A program made the position numbers and the translations under genes. The notes beneath the pieces were generated by a model that saw only the letters and a list, made by a program, of their open reading frames with translations, ran no database searches and was not told the origin of the DNA. 57,153 nt of DNA, taken from Archaeoglobaceae archaeon. GTDB taxonomy: Archaea; Halobacteriota; Archaeoglobi; Archaeoglobales; Archaeoglobaceae. The stretch lies in NCBI GenBank assembly GCA_027036775.1, contig JALWDS010000038.1, positions 1-57,153 on the forward strand. Reading direction: 5' to 3'. Position 1 is the stretch's first letter, and the number at the start of each line of letters is the position of its first letter. Below are positions 33,680 to 43,456 of the stretch, piece after piece.

Positions 33680-36163
33680 TTAAATTAAATCGATTCTAAT
33701 TGCATTTCCGTTCTCAACATCTTCATCGCTCAAGCTGAAGGTTTTGGTCACGTTTCCGGCCTTTATAGTGTAAGGGGTTATTGCTTTAACTGGCCACTTC
33801 GTGTTTTGGGCGTAGGGAACCACTATCTCGTAAGTTCCATTGACAACCTTGGCAATATTTGAATACGTGAAGATCCTTCCCTGATTCGTCTTAACCTTGA
33901 CCTCAACTGTTACGACACTCGAATTGGCCTTACCGTATATCTTTGCTCCCTTAACCCTCTCGAATATCTTGACGTATCCGCTCGTCGTGACGTTCACGGG
34001 TTTCAATCCAAACTTCTTGGCGTATCTCTGATTGAACAACCGCTTGTACATCCTCTCCTGAAATCCCATCCAGCTGAACTGCGATACCGGCTTTGACTCG
34101 TATATGAGTCTGTAGTGCGAAAGTCCAGAGCAGTCCAAGAGGTGTAACTTAGCTTCTGTTGTCTCAAACCACTTCTCGCTCGGAATTGGTATCGTCTCAA
34201 CTATTCTGGCATTTAATGGAACCTCATCCCGATTCGGTGCAATTCCCAAGCCGTAAGGTGTTGCATAAACAAACCAGTATCCGTCGTAGTATATCTCGCT
34301 CGCCCTCTTTAAACTACCCTCAGCCCAGACGGCCATCGCGTAATATTTACCGGTTAACATCTCTACATCGCTTACAACGAACTTAACGTTCAAAACCTTA
34401 GCTACGTATTCGCTTTCACTCTCGTTGAAAGCTGTGAAGAACCAAGACGCCCCAGGAACTCTGTTGTATTTGTTTCCGATTCCCTGCTGGAAGGGGTTTG
34501 CGTTGGGCATTCTATGGGCTATCGCCTCTATCCAGTGGCCGTAATCCCACCAGCTCATAACACCGTAGGTTTTGAAGGGATACGGATAGGGTTTGCTCAG
34601 GTTTTGGGAGGGTTTGTAAAGCTGGTAGTAGTAGTCGTCGTAGTTTCCGTCTGGAGTGTTGTTCTTCATCCAAGTTAATGCGTTCCACCACTCCTTGTTA
34701 GGGCCACCGGTGTATCTGCTCTGATCGTTTGCCAGGGCGAAGGTTGGATATATTAACACGACTATCAAGATCAACGAAATTGCAACCTTCGTGTAACTAA
34801 TTCCCCTACTCTTACCGTTTACTGCGTTTTGAAGGAATTCGTAAAATCTCAGCTTTTCGAGAAGTCCATCGAGAATTAAACCTGATGTGACCGCACAAAC
34901 CAGGGCGAAGTAGTATGCAAACCTGTTCTGTCCCCAAAGGGCTATGAACATCACTACGCTCCAGAGGACTATCAGGAGCAGGTTCGGCTCTCTCCTCTTG
35001 TAAAGCAGGTAGCACAGGTATAGAAATCCGAAGAACCCGAAGAAAAAGGTCATTCCGAAGTGTATATAAGCGGGAGCCAAGCTAAAACTACCTCCCATGA
35101 AGAAGAACGGCTGAACTTCCGCTATCGTTAAAGCTCCTCCCTTCGGCTGTATAACACCCGTAACTCCAACTATCATCCTTAGAACCTGAGGTGCGAGTAT
35201 TGCGAGAACGACTATCGATAGAAACACGAGAACGACGAAGGTTATCGGATACGCCAAGTGCTCCCTTATTCCAAACCTCGCGTAGTGCGGTTTCAAGAAC
35301 TCAACTACTTTGAAGACTCCGAGCAAAACCAAACAGCCCAAGAGTATGAGGAGTTGGAAGGGTGAGTAGTATGTAGTGCTGAAGAAGGGTGTTTTGAACG
35401 CGAAGGGTAGGTATAAGAGGGATGCTACCGCTACCGTTATCGCTGTAACCTCTATCAAACCCTTTGTGTTTATGTATCTCTCAAATATCAAGGCTATCGC
35501 CACGAAGGTCGTTAGAAACATCGCGAATACGAAGCTTGGAGCCCAAGTGTCCAGATACATGCCGTAGGCTATTCCAGCAAGTATCGCGGAAATTATGGCT
35601 TTCCTACTTTTTAAAGGATAATCTAAACTTCTCCAAAAGTTCAAGGCGTAAACGTATAGGGCCAAGGTGGTTATCATCCAAAAGGTCTCCCAGCAGTGGT
35701 GATCGTTGAAACCCAAGATGGAACGTTGTAGATACTGGCCGGGAATTATCGCTATCAGAATTGCGGATATCACACCAACCCTCCTGTTGAAAACCCGACT
35801 CGTAAGGAGATACATGGGTAAAACCGCGAGAATCCCAGATATTGTGGGTATGAAAGCCAAAACGGACCTCAAAGCTTCACCCTTCAGATGACCGGTTGCA
35901 ATGGCTAAGATGGAGCTGAAGTAAACCAAAAAGGGTCCGAAGTGCGTGAAGGTTCCGTATGGGTAGTTAGTGAATGGGTCGAACCAGATTCTGTTGGGGA
36001 AGTTGTGAACGCAGTTCTCTATTAGTCTGTAATAGAACCACGGATCGTTTCCGCCCAATCTTACAGTCCACGTGAAAACGCCGTTCCAAGGATTGAGGAT
36101 TCTCAGGTATGCACTGATTATCATTGCGGTTATTAAGAAGGGCAGTGGCCAATACCTTCTCAT
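33680..36163 (-). CDS. aglB: Oligosaccharyltransferase AglB (STT3 family)
   Basis: Transfers lipid-linked glycans to Asn-X-Ser/Thr on exported proteins. 827 residues from ATG 36163 (MRRYWPLPFLI); a longer frame to 36274 would overlap the divergent rio2 gene. About a dozen helices fill the first 500 residues. GGNDPWFYYRLI (near residue 37) is the first acidic metal motif, and SWWDYGHWIEAIAHR (near residue 540) is the invariant WWDYG catalytic signature. The C-terminal soluble domain is short, like the A. fulgidus AglB-S forms. Substrates probably include the sequon-rich surface proteins at 2476 and 52025. Confidence 0.94.
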   Translation of the reverse strand: MRRYWPLPFLITAMIISAYLRILNPWNGVFTWTVRLGGNDPWFYYRLIENCVHNFPNRIWFDPFTNYPYGTFTHFGPFLVYFSSILAIATGHLKGEALRSVLAFIPTISGILAVLPMYLLTSRVFNRRVGVISAILIAIIPGQYLQRSILGFNDHHCWETFWMITTLALYVYALNFWRSLDYPLKSRKAIISAILAGIAYGMYLDTWAPSFVFAMFLTTFVAIALIFERYINTKGLIEVTAITVAVASLLYLPFAFKTPFFSTTYYSPFQLLILLGCLVLLGVFKVVEFLKPHYARFGIREHLAYPITFVVLVFLSIVVLAILAPQVLRMIVGVTGVIQPKGGALTIAEVQPFFFMGGSFSLAPAYIHFGMTFFFGFFGFLYLCYLLYKRREPNLLLIVLWSVVMFIALWGQNRFAYYFALVCAVTSGLILDGLLEKLRFYEFLQNAVNGKSRGISYTKVAISLILIVVLIYPTFALANDQSRYTGGPNKEWWNALTWMKNNTPDGNYDDYYYQLYKPSQNLSKPYPYPFKTYGVMSWWDYGHWIEAIAHRMPNANPFQQGIGNKYNRVPGASWFFTAFNESESEYVAKVLNVKFVVSDVEMLTGKYYAMAVWAEGSLKRASEIYYDGYWFVYATPYGLGIAPNRDEVPLNARIVETIPIPSEKWFETTEAKLHLLDCSGLSHYRLIYESKPVSQFSWMGFQERMYKRLFNQRYAKKFGLKPVNVTTSGYVKIFERVKGAKIYGKANSSVVTVEVKVKTNQGRIFTYSNIAKVVNGTYEIVVPYAQNTKWPVKAITPYTIKAGNVTKTFSLSDEDVENGNAIRIDLI

Positions 36164-36174
36164 GCTCCGAAGGT

Positions 36175-36196
36175 CTTTAAAAGATTTATAAGCCTT
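36175..36196. promoter_or_regulatory. Shared divergent TATA region of aglB and rio2
   Basis: TTTAAAAGATTTATAAGC at 36176-36193 reads as a TATA box on both strands (TTTATAAGC plus, CTTATAAATC minus). It is 12 to 28 bases from both ATG codons (36163 and 36204), so the two genes start from one compact element, leaderless at least for rio2. Confidence 0.5.
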
Positions 36197-36203
36197 TTCA
36201 GTT

Positions 36204-37067
36204 ATGCTTGCGGAGAAGTTCAAAAGCGTTAGGGAAGTAGCTTGGAGGGTGATGGACGGCATTTTCAAAAACATGTGGGATTACAAGTTCGTTCCAGTTG
36301 AAATAATTGCGAGAGATTCGAAGGTTGAAGAGCACAAGGTCGAAAGGGTTTTGAAGGGTCTTGCGGATGAGAAACTGGCTGAAGTTAAGCAGACCGAATA
36401 CTTAGGTGGAGCCTTCACGTTTTTAGGTTTGTCGCTCTACTCACTCCACAGGTTCGTCAGGAGGGATTTTGTCACCATGCTGGGAAAGAAGATGGGCGAG
36501 GGAAAGGAGAGCATGATCTACAACTGCATGTCCAAGTGGGGCGAAGCGGTGATAAAGTTTCACAAGGTCGGTTACCCGAGTTTCAAAAAGGTTAGGGAGA
36601 AGAGGGATTACGGGGATTTGCACTACACCGTTCTGATGGTCAGAAGTGCCAGAAACGAGTTCAACGCTTTGAAGAAACTTCACGGTAGGGTCAGCGTTCC
36701 GAAACCATACGGGTGGGAGGGAAACGCTGTCTTAATGGAGCTTATAGATGCGAAGGAGCTATACAAGGTTAGGTTGGAGAATCCTAAGGACGTTTTGGAT
36801 TACGTTTTGGAAGAGGTAAGGGAGATGTGGAAGCTCGGAATAGTTCACGGCGATCTGAGTCAGTTCAACATACTCGTAAGCCCTGAAGGGGTTTGGATCA
36901 TAGACTTCCCACAGGCAATAGATCTGAACGAATTGGAAAGCGACGAGGAGCTGAAAATGGCTGAGGAGGTTTTCAGGAGGGATTTAAGGAATTTGCTGAA
37001 TTACTTCAAGAAGACCTACGGCCTAAAGGTGGATGAGAGGGTTATCGACGATATTGCGAGGTCTTAA
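36204..37067 (+). CDS. rio2: RIO2 serine/threonine kinase
   Basis: 287 residues. An N-terminal winged helix (about residues 10-85) precedes the RIO kinase domain. LGKKMGEGKESMIYN is the flexible loop and ATP site, AVIKFHKVG holds the lysine, HGDLSQFNILV (about residue 214) the catalytic loop, and WIIDFPQAI (about residue 231) the metal-binding Asp segment. Rio2 acts as an ATPase/kinase in late maturation of the small ribosomal subunit. The A. fulgidus enzyme is a structural prototype and has the same length class. Confidence 0.95.
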   Translation: MLAEKFKSVREVAWRVMDGIFKNMWDYKFVPVEIIARDSKVEEHKVERVLKGLADEKLAEVKQTEYLGGAFTFLGLSLYSLHRFVRRDFVTMLGKKMGEGKESMIYNCMSKWGEAVIKFHKVGYPSFKKVREKRDYGDLHYTVLMVRSARNEFNALKKLHGRVSVPKPYGWEGNAVLMELIDAKELYKVRLENPKDVLDYVLEEVREMWKLGIVHGDLSQFNILVSPEGVWIIDFPQAIDLNELESDEELKMAEEVFRRDLRNLLNYFKKTYGLKVDERVIDDIARS

Positions 37068-37137
37068 AATTTTTCTCAGATTTTAATATTTTCAGGTTTG
37101 AGTCAAAAGATTTTTATTTTAGAGTATACCTAATAGT

Positions 37138-37413
37138 ATGAGCAAGGCTCCCTACGTTAGGGAGTATAAGCAGAGTAAGGCGAGAGGAAAGGACTACATG
37201 GTTAGGTGTGATGGATGCGGTAGAAAGGTCCCTCGCTTCAAAACGTTTACCGCTTACAGGGGAATGAAGCTCGATTACGATATAGTCAAGATGGTGGGTA
37301 GGAAGAACATATCCGTGACGAGGGTTAAGGCCTACTACTGCCCCAAGTGCGCGAGATATCTCGGAATAGTCAAGCCAGGTAAGCTTGGAAGGAGAAAAGA
37401 CAACTTAATCTAA
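37138..37413 (+). CDS. Small zinc-ribbon protein, eS26-like
   Basis: 91 residues with CDGCGRKVPRFKTF (about residues 22-35) and CPKCARYLG (about residues 63-71), a four-cysteine zinc ribbon. The basic N-terminus and the CDxCG-x-xVP pattern recall ribosomal protein eS26, but similarity is partial and the second cysteine pair is further away than I expect for that family. Its position after rio2 (small-subunit maturation) fits a ribosomal role. A TATA-like TTTTTATTTTAG (about 37110-37121) precedes it. It ends with a 9-base convergent overlap with the E1-like gene. Confidence 0.7.
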   Translation: MSKAPYVREYKQSKARGKDYMVRCDGCGRKVPRFKTFTAYRGMKLDYDIVKMVGRKNISVTRVKAYYCPKCARYLGIVKPGKLGRRKDNLI

Positions 37414-38103
37414 TTTTTTCTTACACAACGGGCATTTCGGCTGATACTCAACTTCGAAGAACTCCATGCTCCTCAAATCGAACCTCAAAAGCCTCCCCTT
37501 AAGCGTTTCCATTCCCAACAAAATTTTTACAACTTCCGCACATTGAATGCTCCCAGCCACACCGCACGTAAATCCCATTATGGGCTGTTCCCCTCCTTCC
37601 TGCTTGGGGAAGCTTGAATAGAGGCATCTGTAACACGGACTTCCTAAAACAGTAGTCACTTCACCCTCAAAACTGTAAACCGCTCCGTGAACGAAGGGGA
37701 TGTCGTTTCTAACGCAGAAATCGTTGACGATCAAACGGGTTTCGAAGTTGTCCGCACATAAAGCGATAACGTCGTAGTTCTTGACTATTTGAACGTTCCT
37801 CTCGTTCAAGTTGAAGGGATAAACTTCCACTTCAACATCGGGATTCAAACGCTCAACAAATTCCATTGCAGATACCGCCTTGTTTTTGCCTACGTTGCCA
37901 ACGTGAATGAACTGCCTTTGAAGGTTGTGCTCCTCAACCACATCCCCGTCAACTATCCCAATCTTTCCGATTCCAGCACTTGCCAAATAAGTTACAACCA
38001 CGCTTCCCAAACCTCCAGCCCCAACTACCAGAACCTTCGATTCCATCAACTTTTCCTGCCCATCCTCACCTATTGCCAAAATCTGCCTGACGTATCTATC
38101 CAT
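37405..38103 (-). CDS. moeB: MoeB/ThiF/HesA-type E1-like adenylyltransferase
   Basis: Activates the C-terminal glycine of ubiquitin-fold sulfur carriers such as MoaD (19761-20003). 232 residues from ATG 38103, chosen for the AAGGTGATT before it. VVGAGGLGSVVVTYLASAG is the ATP-binding Rossmann motif (about residues 26-44), DGDVVEEHNLQRQFIH the Arg finger/metal region, CADNFETRLIVNDFC the catalytic area, and CYRC with CPLC the structural zinc pairs. It may serve several carriers (MoaD, SAMP or ThiS types); no other E1 is in the window. Confidence 0.88.
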   Translation of the reverse strand: MDRYVRQILAIGEDGQEKLMESKVLVVGAGGLGSVVVTYLASAGIGKIGIVDGDVVEEHNLQRQFIHVGNVGKNKAVSAMEFVERLNPDVEVEVYPFNLNERNVQIVKNYDVIALCADNFETRLIVNDFCVRNDIPFVHGAVYSFEGEVTTVLGSPCYRCLYSSFPKQEGGEQPIMGFTCGVAGSIQCAEVVKILLGMETLKGRLLRFDLRSMEFFEVEYQPKCPLCKKKLD

Positions 38104-38152
38104 AGCAATCACCTTTCGAAACCGTTTTTAATTTTTAGATACAACCCATATT

Positions 38153-39175
38153 ATGAAAGTTAGGGTTGCAATTAACGGCTATGGAACGATAGGCAAGAGG
38201 GTTGCAGACGCTGTAAGCAGGCAGGATGACATGGAAGTTGTAGGTGTTACAAAGACAAAACCCGATTTTGAGGCCAAAATGGCAATAAAAAAGGGATACA
38301 GGCTATACTGTGCGATTCCCGAGAATTTAAAGCTTTTTGAAGATGCTGGAGTGGATGTTGAAGGAACTGTGGAAGAGCTTATAGAGAAGGCGGATATAGT
38401 TGTGGACTGTTCACCGGGAAAGGTCGGGGCGAAGAACAAGCCCATGTATGAAAAAGCTGGTGTCAAGGCGATATTTCAGGGTGGAGAGAAGAAGGACGTT
38501 GCTGAGATTTCATTCAACGCTCTGGCAAACTACGAAAAGGCTGTGGGTAAGAGATACGTTAGAGTCGTTAGCTGTAACACAACGGGACTCGTTAGGGTCC
38601 TTTACCTCCTCGACGAGAACTTCGGAGTTGAGAAGGTTAGGGCGGTGATGATAAGGAGGGTGGTCGATCCGAAGGAGGACAAGAAGGGTTTGGTCAACGG
38701 TATAACGCCCGATCCTGTTAAGCTACCTTCCCACCACGGCCCGGACGTTCAAACGGTTTTACCTCACATAAACATAACGACCGTAGCTTTCAAGGTTCCC
38801 ACAACGCTCATGCACGTTCACTCCCTAAACGTTCAGTTAAAGGACAAGGTTAGCGAAGAAGAGGTGATAGACGTTTTTGAGAAGGAACCGAGGATTATAC
38901 TCGTTTCGAGCGACGAAGGCTTCACTTCAACGGCAAAGATAGTAGAGTGGGCAAGGGAGCTTAGATTGAGATACGACCTGTTTGAGAACGTTATCTGGAG
39001 GGACTCGATAGCGGTAGTTGGAAAAGAACTCTACTTCACGCAGGCCATACATCAAGAAGCCATAGTGGTTCCAGAAAACGTAGATGCAATCAGGGCGATG
39101 CTCGAGATGGCCGAAAAGGACGAGAGCATAAGGAAAACGAACGAGAGCCTTGACATAGGAAAGTTCAAACTTTAA
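38153..39175 (+). CDS. gap: Glyceraldehyde-3-phosphate dehydrogenase, archaeal type
   Basis: 340 residues. [19 protein letters not shown] is the nucleotide fold, [12 protein letters not shown] and [13 protein letters not shown] hold the active-site cysteine region (about residue 140), and [13 protein letters not shown] is the archaeal phosphate-binding stretch. This is the class II archaeal enzyme, usable with NAD or NADP and mainly gluconeogenic in autotrophs. A TATA-like GTTTTTAATTTTTAG at 38122-38136 serves this gene and probably the divergent E1-like gene. Its last 11 bases overlap mobB, tail to tail. Confidence 0.96.
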   Translation: MKVRVAINGYGTIGKRVADAVSRQDDMEVVGVTKTKPDFEAKMAIKKGYRLYCAIPENLKLFEDAGVDVEGTVEELIEKADIVVDCSPGKVGAKNKPMYEKAGVKAIFQGGEKKDVAEISFNALANYEKAVGKRYVRVVSCNTTGLVRVLYLLDENFGVEKVRAVMIRRVVDPKEDKKGLVNGITPDPVKLPSHHGPDVQTVLPHINITTVAFKVPTTLMHVHSLNVQLKDKVSEEEVIDVFEKEPRIILVSSDEGFTSTAKIVEWARELRLRYDLFENVIWRDSIAVVGKELYFTQAIHQEAIVVPENVDAIRAMLEMAEKDESIRKTNESLDIGKFKL

Positions 39176-39626
39176 TTTTTTTTATTATGAAGTCTGCGAC
39201 GCCCTCGTAGTCGTCCCTTCTGAACCTCGGATCGAAATCCACTTCGAAGTCTGACACGACCGCCACCACGTTTTCTAATTTCGGTATCTCCCTTTCATCC
39301 TTCAAAACGACTATCTTCGGATAGTTCGAACTCTTGAAACCCTCCACTATCACGACGTCGTAAAGTCTTCCGAAGATTTCGAGCAGGAATTCCAAATTGT
39401 CGGGAAATCTCGATACATATGCGGTTGTCTCCTTCGAAGTTATTATCACGTCCGCACCACTTCTGAACAACCTCCAAGAGTCCTTCCCCTCCCTATCCAC
39501 TTCGAATCGTCTTGCGTGCTTTATAGCCAAAACACTCAAACCCCTCTCCCTCAAAATGGGGATCACTTTCTCTATTAAAGTTGTTTTACCCGAGTTGGAA
39601 TATCCCACAACGCAGAAGACCTTCAT
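39165..39626 (-). CDS. mobB: MobB, molybdopterin guanine dinucleotide adaptor
   Basis: 153-residue P-loop GTPase-like protein starting [20 protein letters not shown] (Walker A). [29 protein letters not shown] and [17 protein letters not shown] are MobB marks. I chose ATG 39626, which gives an ATGA overlap with the upstream aCPSF1 gene and the right family N-terminus; a frame reaching 39710 lies inside that gene. MobB supports MobA (629-1237). Its place downstream of a ribonuclease and proteasome subunit is unusual for Moco genes. Confidence 0.9.
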   Translation of the reverse strand: MKVFCVVGYSNSGKTTLIEKVIPILRERGLSVLAIKHARRFEVDREGKDSWRLFRSGADVIITSKETTAYVSRFPDNLEFLLEIFGRLYDVVIVEGFKSSNYPKIVVLKDEREIPKLENVVAVVSDFEVDFDPRFRRDDYEGVADFIIKKIKV

Positions 39627-41518
39627 ACGAACCTTATCGTTTCCAGATTCATCGGTGCCCTCGTTTCGATTCTGTAGGTCTTGTATATGCTCGAAGCCAA
39701 ATCTATGCACTTGCTCTCCTCACCGTGAACGGTTATGACCTTCTCAGGCCTATCGCTCAAAGCCTTCACGTAGTTCATAAGCTGTCTCCTATCGGAATGT
39801 CCAGAGAAACCGTCAACTGTCTCAACCCTCATGTTGACCTTAATAACCTCCCTCCTACCGTCCACCGTGAAGGGGATTTCCTTCCAACCCTTCTGTATCC
39901 TCCTCCCCAAAGTCCCTTCAGCCTGATAACCAACGAATATCAACGTGTTCTTCTCGTCCCCGGCCAAAGCTCTGAAGTATTCCATAACGGGCCCACCGTT
40001 GAGCATACCCGACGTTGAAATTATTATGCAAGGTTCAGCGGAATCTATGACCTCCTGCCTCTTAGATGGAGAATCTACTCTGACGAAGCTCTCGCTTATG
40101 AAGGGATTTAGGCCTTGATGGAATATCAGATCCCTCAGGTGGGAGTTGAGATACTCTGGATATGCGGTGTGTATTGCCGTAGCTTCGTATATCATCCCGT
40201 CTATGTAAACGGGAACCTCGTCTATCTTCTTCTCTCTTATGGCCTCTTCAAGAACTATCATGACCTCCTGACTTCTACCCACAGCAAAAGCAGGAATCAA
40301 GACCTTCCCACCCCTGCTTATCGTTTCGTTTACTATTCTGAGTAGGTTTTCCTCGGCCTCCTTCCTCGAGGGTTGGAAGTCCTGACTCCCTCCGTAAGTT
40401 GCCTCCATTATCAAAGCTTCTAACCTTGGAAAGTTTGTCTCAGCCCTGTCGAAGAGCCTCGTCCTCTCGAACTTGAAGTCGCCCGTGAACGCTATGTTGT
40501 AAAGTCCCTCACCTATGTGGAAGTGGGCAATTGCAGAACCGAGTATGTGGCCTGCGTTGTAAAACGTGAGCCTAACGTCTGGAGTTATGTCGGTAACGAC
40601 TCCGTAATCGAGGGTTATGCAGTGCTTCAAAGCGGTTCTAATCCACTGCGATTCGTATGGAACAGCGTTTCCCTCTCTGCTCGCAACCTCTATGAAGTCG
40701 AGTTGAAGGAGGACCATCAGATCCCTCGTTGGCGGTGTCAGGTAAACTGGTCCCTTGTAACCGTATTTGAAGAGTATGGGTATGAGTCCGCAGTGGTCGA
40801 GGTGTGCGTGAGTCACGACTACGGCATCTATGCTGTCCAATGGTTGAACCTCCGGAACGTATAGGTAGGGTGGCTGGTTTCCACTCACGTTTATCCCGCA
40901 TTCGACCAAAATCTTACTGTTCGGAGTTTGAAGGAGGTAACAGCTCCTACCGACTTCCCTCGCACCACCCAAAAAGGTTACCCTAACCCACTTGTCCGCG
41001 TGCAAAACGGGTCTGTTTATGTTTTCTCCTATCCTTTTGAGAATCTCCTTTCTCTCCTCTCTAACGCTGAGCAGGTAACTTCTGATGCTGTCTATTATCT
41101 TGGATTTCAATGGAGGTGTCCTTACAACCCTTGGACTCCATCCCGTTTCCTTTAAAATCTTTCTGAATGTAGCTCCGCCTTTCCCTATAACGACGCCGGG
41201 CTTTTCGGCCTCTATTATCACTTCGCAGTTCTCCTCGTCGAAGAATACGTTCGTGATGTTCGCATCCTTGGGAACTATCTCCTTAATTATCTTCTCCGCC
41301 TCTTCCTTGGGCTTCAAACTCTTTGGGTCCGCCCTTATTATTACCCTCTTCCTCAAATCCTTGGCCAACTTTTTGACTATATCCGCGTTGGCTATCTCTT
41401 GCGGATTTTTGACGTAAACGACCAAGAAGGGTCCTTCAAATTCGACGTCCTTTACCTTTACCTTCTTCGGTAACGAAGAAACTACCTTCTCCTTAATCTC
41501 CTTAAGTCTCTCCTTCAT
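39623..41518 (-). CDS. aCPSF1, archaeal beta-CASP ribonuclease with KH domains
   Basis: 631 residues. Two N-terminal KH-like domains (about residues 1-150; [14 protein letters not shown] is the KH loop) precede a metallo-beta-lactamase domain with THAHLDHCG (HAHLDH at 237-242), [14 protein letters not shown] and the beta-CASP part with [13 protein letters not shown] and [11 protein letters not shown]. It is the archaeal relative of CPSF73 and acts as a transcription termination factor and 5'-3' ribonuclease. It is translationally coupled on both sides (ATGA with psmB at 41515-41518 and with mobB). The psmB-aCPSF1 pairing is common in euryarchaea. Confidence 0.95.
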   Translation of the reverse strand: MKERLKEIKEKVVSSLPKKVKVKDVEFEGPFLVVYVKNPQEIANADIVKKLAKDLRKRVIIRADPKSLKPKEEAEKIIKEIVPKDANITNVFFDEENCEVIIEAEKPGVVIGKGGATFRKILKETGWSPRVVRTPPLKSKIIDSIRSYLLSVREERKEILKRIGENINRPVLHADKWVRVTFLGGAREVGRSCYLLQTPNSKILVECGINVSGNQPPYLYVPEVQPLDSIDAVVVTHAHLDHCGLIPILFKYGYKGPVYLTPPTRDLMVLLQLDFIEVASREGNAVPYESQWIRTALKHCITLDYGVVTDITPDVRLTFYNAGHILGSAIAHFHIGEGLYNIAFTGDFKFERTRLFDRAETNFPRLEALIMEATYGGSQDFQPSRKEAEENLLRIVNETISRGGKVLIPAFAVGRSQEVMIVLEEAIREKKIDEVPVYIDGMIYEATAIHTAYPEYLNSHLRDLIFHQGLNPFISESFVRVDSPSKRQEVIDSAEPCIIISTSGMLNGGPVMEYFRALAGDEKNTLIFVGYQAEGTLGRRIQKGWKEIPFTVDGRREVIKVNMRVETVDGFSGHSDRRQLMNYVKALSDRPEKVITVHGEESKCIDLASSIYKTYRIETRAPMNLETIRFV

Positions 41519-42165
41519 CTCCTGACCTTCGACAGCACGCTCTCCACGTCCTCCCTACCCAACTCGAAGTAACCCTCTTCGGTAATCTTGACGACGTCTA
41601 TCCCGTCTCCGGATGCGGAATCCCTCCTCATTGCGGAATGTATGGCCCTAACTGCCAACTCCACTCCCTCGTCGACTGTCATCTCTGGTGAGTATCTGTC
41701 CTCAAGCACACCGTAAGCTGTGGGGCTTCCCGATCCGGTTGCTACTATGTCTATCTCCTCTATTGCACCTCCGAGGAGGTCTATCGAATATATGCTCGGT
41801 CCCCTCTTATCTATTCCTCCCACGAGGAGCTGGACGAAATAGGGGAACCACCTCGTCGAGTTCAGTATGTTTGAAAGTAGGGTTGCAATGGCCTTTATCG
41901 TAGGTTTCTCCTCCTTTCTAACCTCGTATAGCTTGATCTCAACCGCTATCAACCTCGCAAGGAACTGGGCATCTCCAACGGCTCCAGCGGTAGTCATTGC
42001 AACTCTGTCCGCAATTCTGTAAATCTTCTTCGCTCTCCTACTTGCTATGAAGTTGCCCATCGTTGCTCTCTTTTCGGTAGCCATCACGACTCCGTCTCTG
42101 CACACCAATCCGACCGTTGTAGTTCCCTTATACACCTTGTCCTGTATCTCCCCAAACATCCTCAT
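41515..42165 (-). CDS. psmB: Proteasome beta subunit PsmB
   Basis: Proteolytic subunit of the 20S proteasome. A short propeptide ([14 protein letters not shown]) is removed to expose the catalytic threonine in [20 protein letters not shown] (Asp and Lys of the active site are present). 216 residues from ATG 42165; an ATG at 42159 with GGTGATGAGG before it is also possible, and a TTG at 42171 is less likely. [13 protein letters not shown] and [15 protein letters not shown] are family features. No alpha subunit or PAN is in the window, but the AMA ATPase at 56008-57090 may work with this proteasome. Confidence 0.95.
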   Translation of the reverse strand: MRMFGEIQDKVYKGTTTVGLVCRDGVVMATEKRATMGNFIASRRAKKIYRIADRVAMTTAGAVGDAQFLARLIAVEIKLYEVRKEEKPTIKAIATLLSNILNSTRWFPYFVQLLVGGIDKRGPSIYSIDLLGGAIEEIDIVATGSGSPTAYGVLEDRYSPEMTVDEGVELAVRAIHSAMRRDSASGDGIDVVKITEEGYFELGREDVESVLSKVRR

Positions 42166-42203
42166 CACCAAAAAATTTCAGATGAAGTGGAGGGAAGAAG
42201 TAT

Positions 42204-43394
42204 TTAAACCTTTACCTCCGCAAGCCTCTCGAACCACTCCTTCAACATCACGAACTGTTCGTGGGTGTTTACGACATCCGTTTCCATTGGACTCTTGAAG
42301 AAGAAGGCCATCTCCTTAACGACACCGCTTACCCCCATCTTCTTTGCGAAGAGCAAAAACCTCGCTATGTCTAGTATGAGCGGAGCTGCGACTATCGCAT
42401 CTATCCCGTCCCAGATGAAGTAGAACTTCATCCTCGTTCCCAAGAACCCCTCGAAGTGTATGAAGTCGAAGGCGGTTTTGTTGTCCACCAAGCTCGGGAA
42501 GTAGTCTATTTCAGTTATAGTGTATGGAGAGTATCCCATTATCTTTTCGAGAACCTTGTCCTTACTTATAACCTTGCTCTCCTTGTTCTCCCTGTGACTC
42601 AAAACCTTTCCGTCGTAATCTCCGAGTATGTTGTAGCTCATCCATCCCAGTATCTTTAGATTTCTGTATGCGAACATGGGAGCTAAGGTCGTTTTTACCA
42701 ATGTTTCTCCAGTTTTACCGTCGTTTCCGGCGTGAGGAACTCCGTTCTCTAAGGCCAACTGCTTTAGGGCTGGTAAGCTTGAACCCACGCTCGGGGTGAA
42801 GTTTCCGTATGGTAGCTTGAGCTTCAATGCAACGTAGGCGTAGAGCATGCTCGCCGTTGCATACTCCTTAACGTCGTTGTCTATCATCTCTTCAAAGCCC
42901 TCTATGGTGGAGTGATACTTCTCGTTGAACTTCGGAAGTGGCTCCGTAGATGCAACGTTTATAACCACTGTCTCATCGTCCGCAAAGGACTTTACGTCTT
43001 TCTCAATTCTATCGACTATCTCTCTAAGCGTTAATCCCTCGTCTTCGAGAGTTTCAATCCTACCCAGCTCCTTAATTCCCTCTCCACAGTTCAAAGCTGT
43101 CCCCTTACACGCCTTTACCTTCTTCAAGTCCTCTCCCACCTTGTCGAGTAAACTCCTATCGAAGTGCCTGTTCATCTCCCAGTGCTCCATTATCGCGTCG
43201 TATGCTGTGGGGAGGGGTCTGATGTCGTGACCGCCGAATTCGAAGCGGAGGGGGACGTATTCCGATATCTTTCTGAAGGGAGGTAGTTCCGAAACCAATC
43301 CGGTCTTGTCTATCAATCCCCTCTCGAGAGCCTTCGCCCCCACCATCGCCGTCGTTGAAACTATACCGTATGCTCCTATCAGCCAAACCTTCAT
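42204..43394 (-). CDS. ino1: myo-Inositol-1-phosphate synthase
   Basis: Converts glucose 6-phosphate to inositol 1-phosphate, used for archaeal phosphoinositol lipids and for di-myo-inositol phosphate, the thermoprotective solute of Archaeoglobus. 396 residues from ATG 43394 (MKVWLIGAYGIVSTTAM). NVASTEPLPKF, GNDGKTGETLVKTTLAPMFA and WMSYNILGDYDGKVLSH are the NAD and substrate motifs, with the catalytic lysines in GKTGE and the KMKFYF-like RMKFYFIWDG segment. The A. fulgidus enzyme is well studied and similar in length. Confidence 0.95.
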   Translation of the reverse strand: MKVWLIGAYGIVSTTAMVGAKALERGLIDKTGLVSELPPFRKISEYVPLRFEFGGHDIRPLPTAYDAIMEHWEMNRHFDRSLLDKVGEDLKKVKACKGTALNCGEGIKELGRIETLEDEGLTLREIVDRIEKDVKSFADDETVVINVASTEPLPKFNEKYHSTIEGFEEMIDNDVKEYATASMLYAYVALKLKLPYGNFTPSVGSSLPALKQLALENGVPHAGNDGKTGETLVKTTLAPMFAYRNLKILGWMSYNILGDYDGKVLSHRENKESKVISKDKVLEKIMGYSPYTITEIDYFPSLVDNKTAFDFIHFEGFLGTRMKFYFIWDGIDAIVAAPLILDIARFLLFAKKMGVSGVVKEMAFFFKSPMETDVVNTHEQFVMLKEWFERLAEVKV

Positions 43395-43456
43395 ACTCTT
43401 CACCTCCAAAAATTTTGAAAAATCAGTAGGTATCAACTGTTTTTAATCGAAACGTT

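Noticed and set aside
36164-36274. Longer N-terminus for AglB
   Set aside because: It overlaps the rio2 start on the other strand and its promoter, and the added 37 residues are not membrane-like.
39627-39710. Longer MobB N-terminus
   Set aside because: It lies inside the aCPSF1 gene and lacks family similarity; the ATGA start at 39626 is better.
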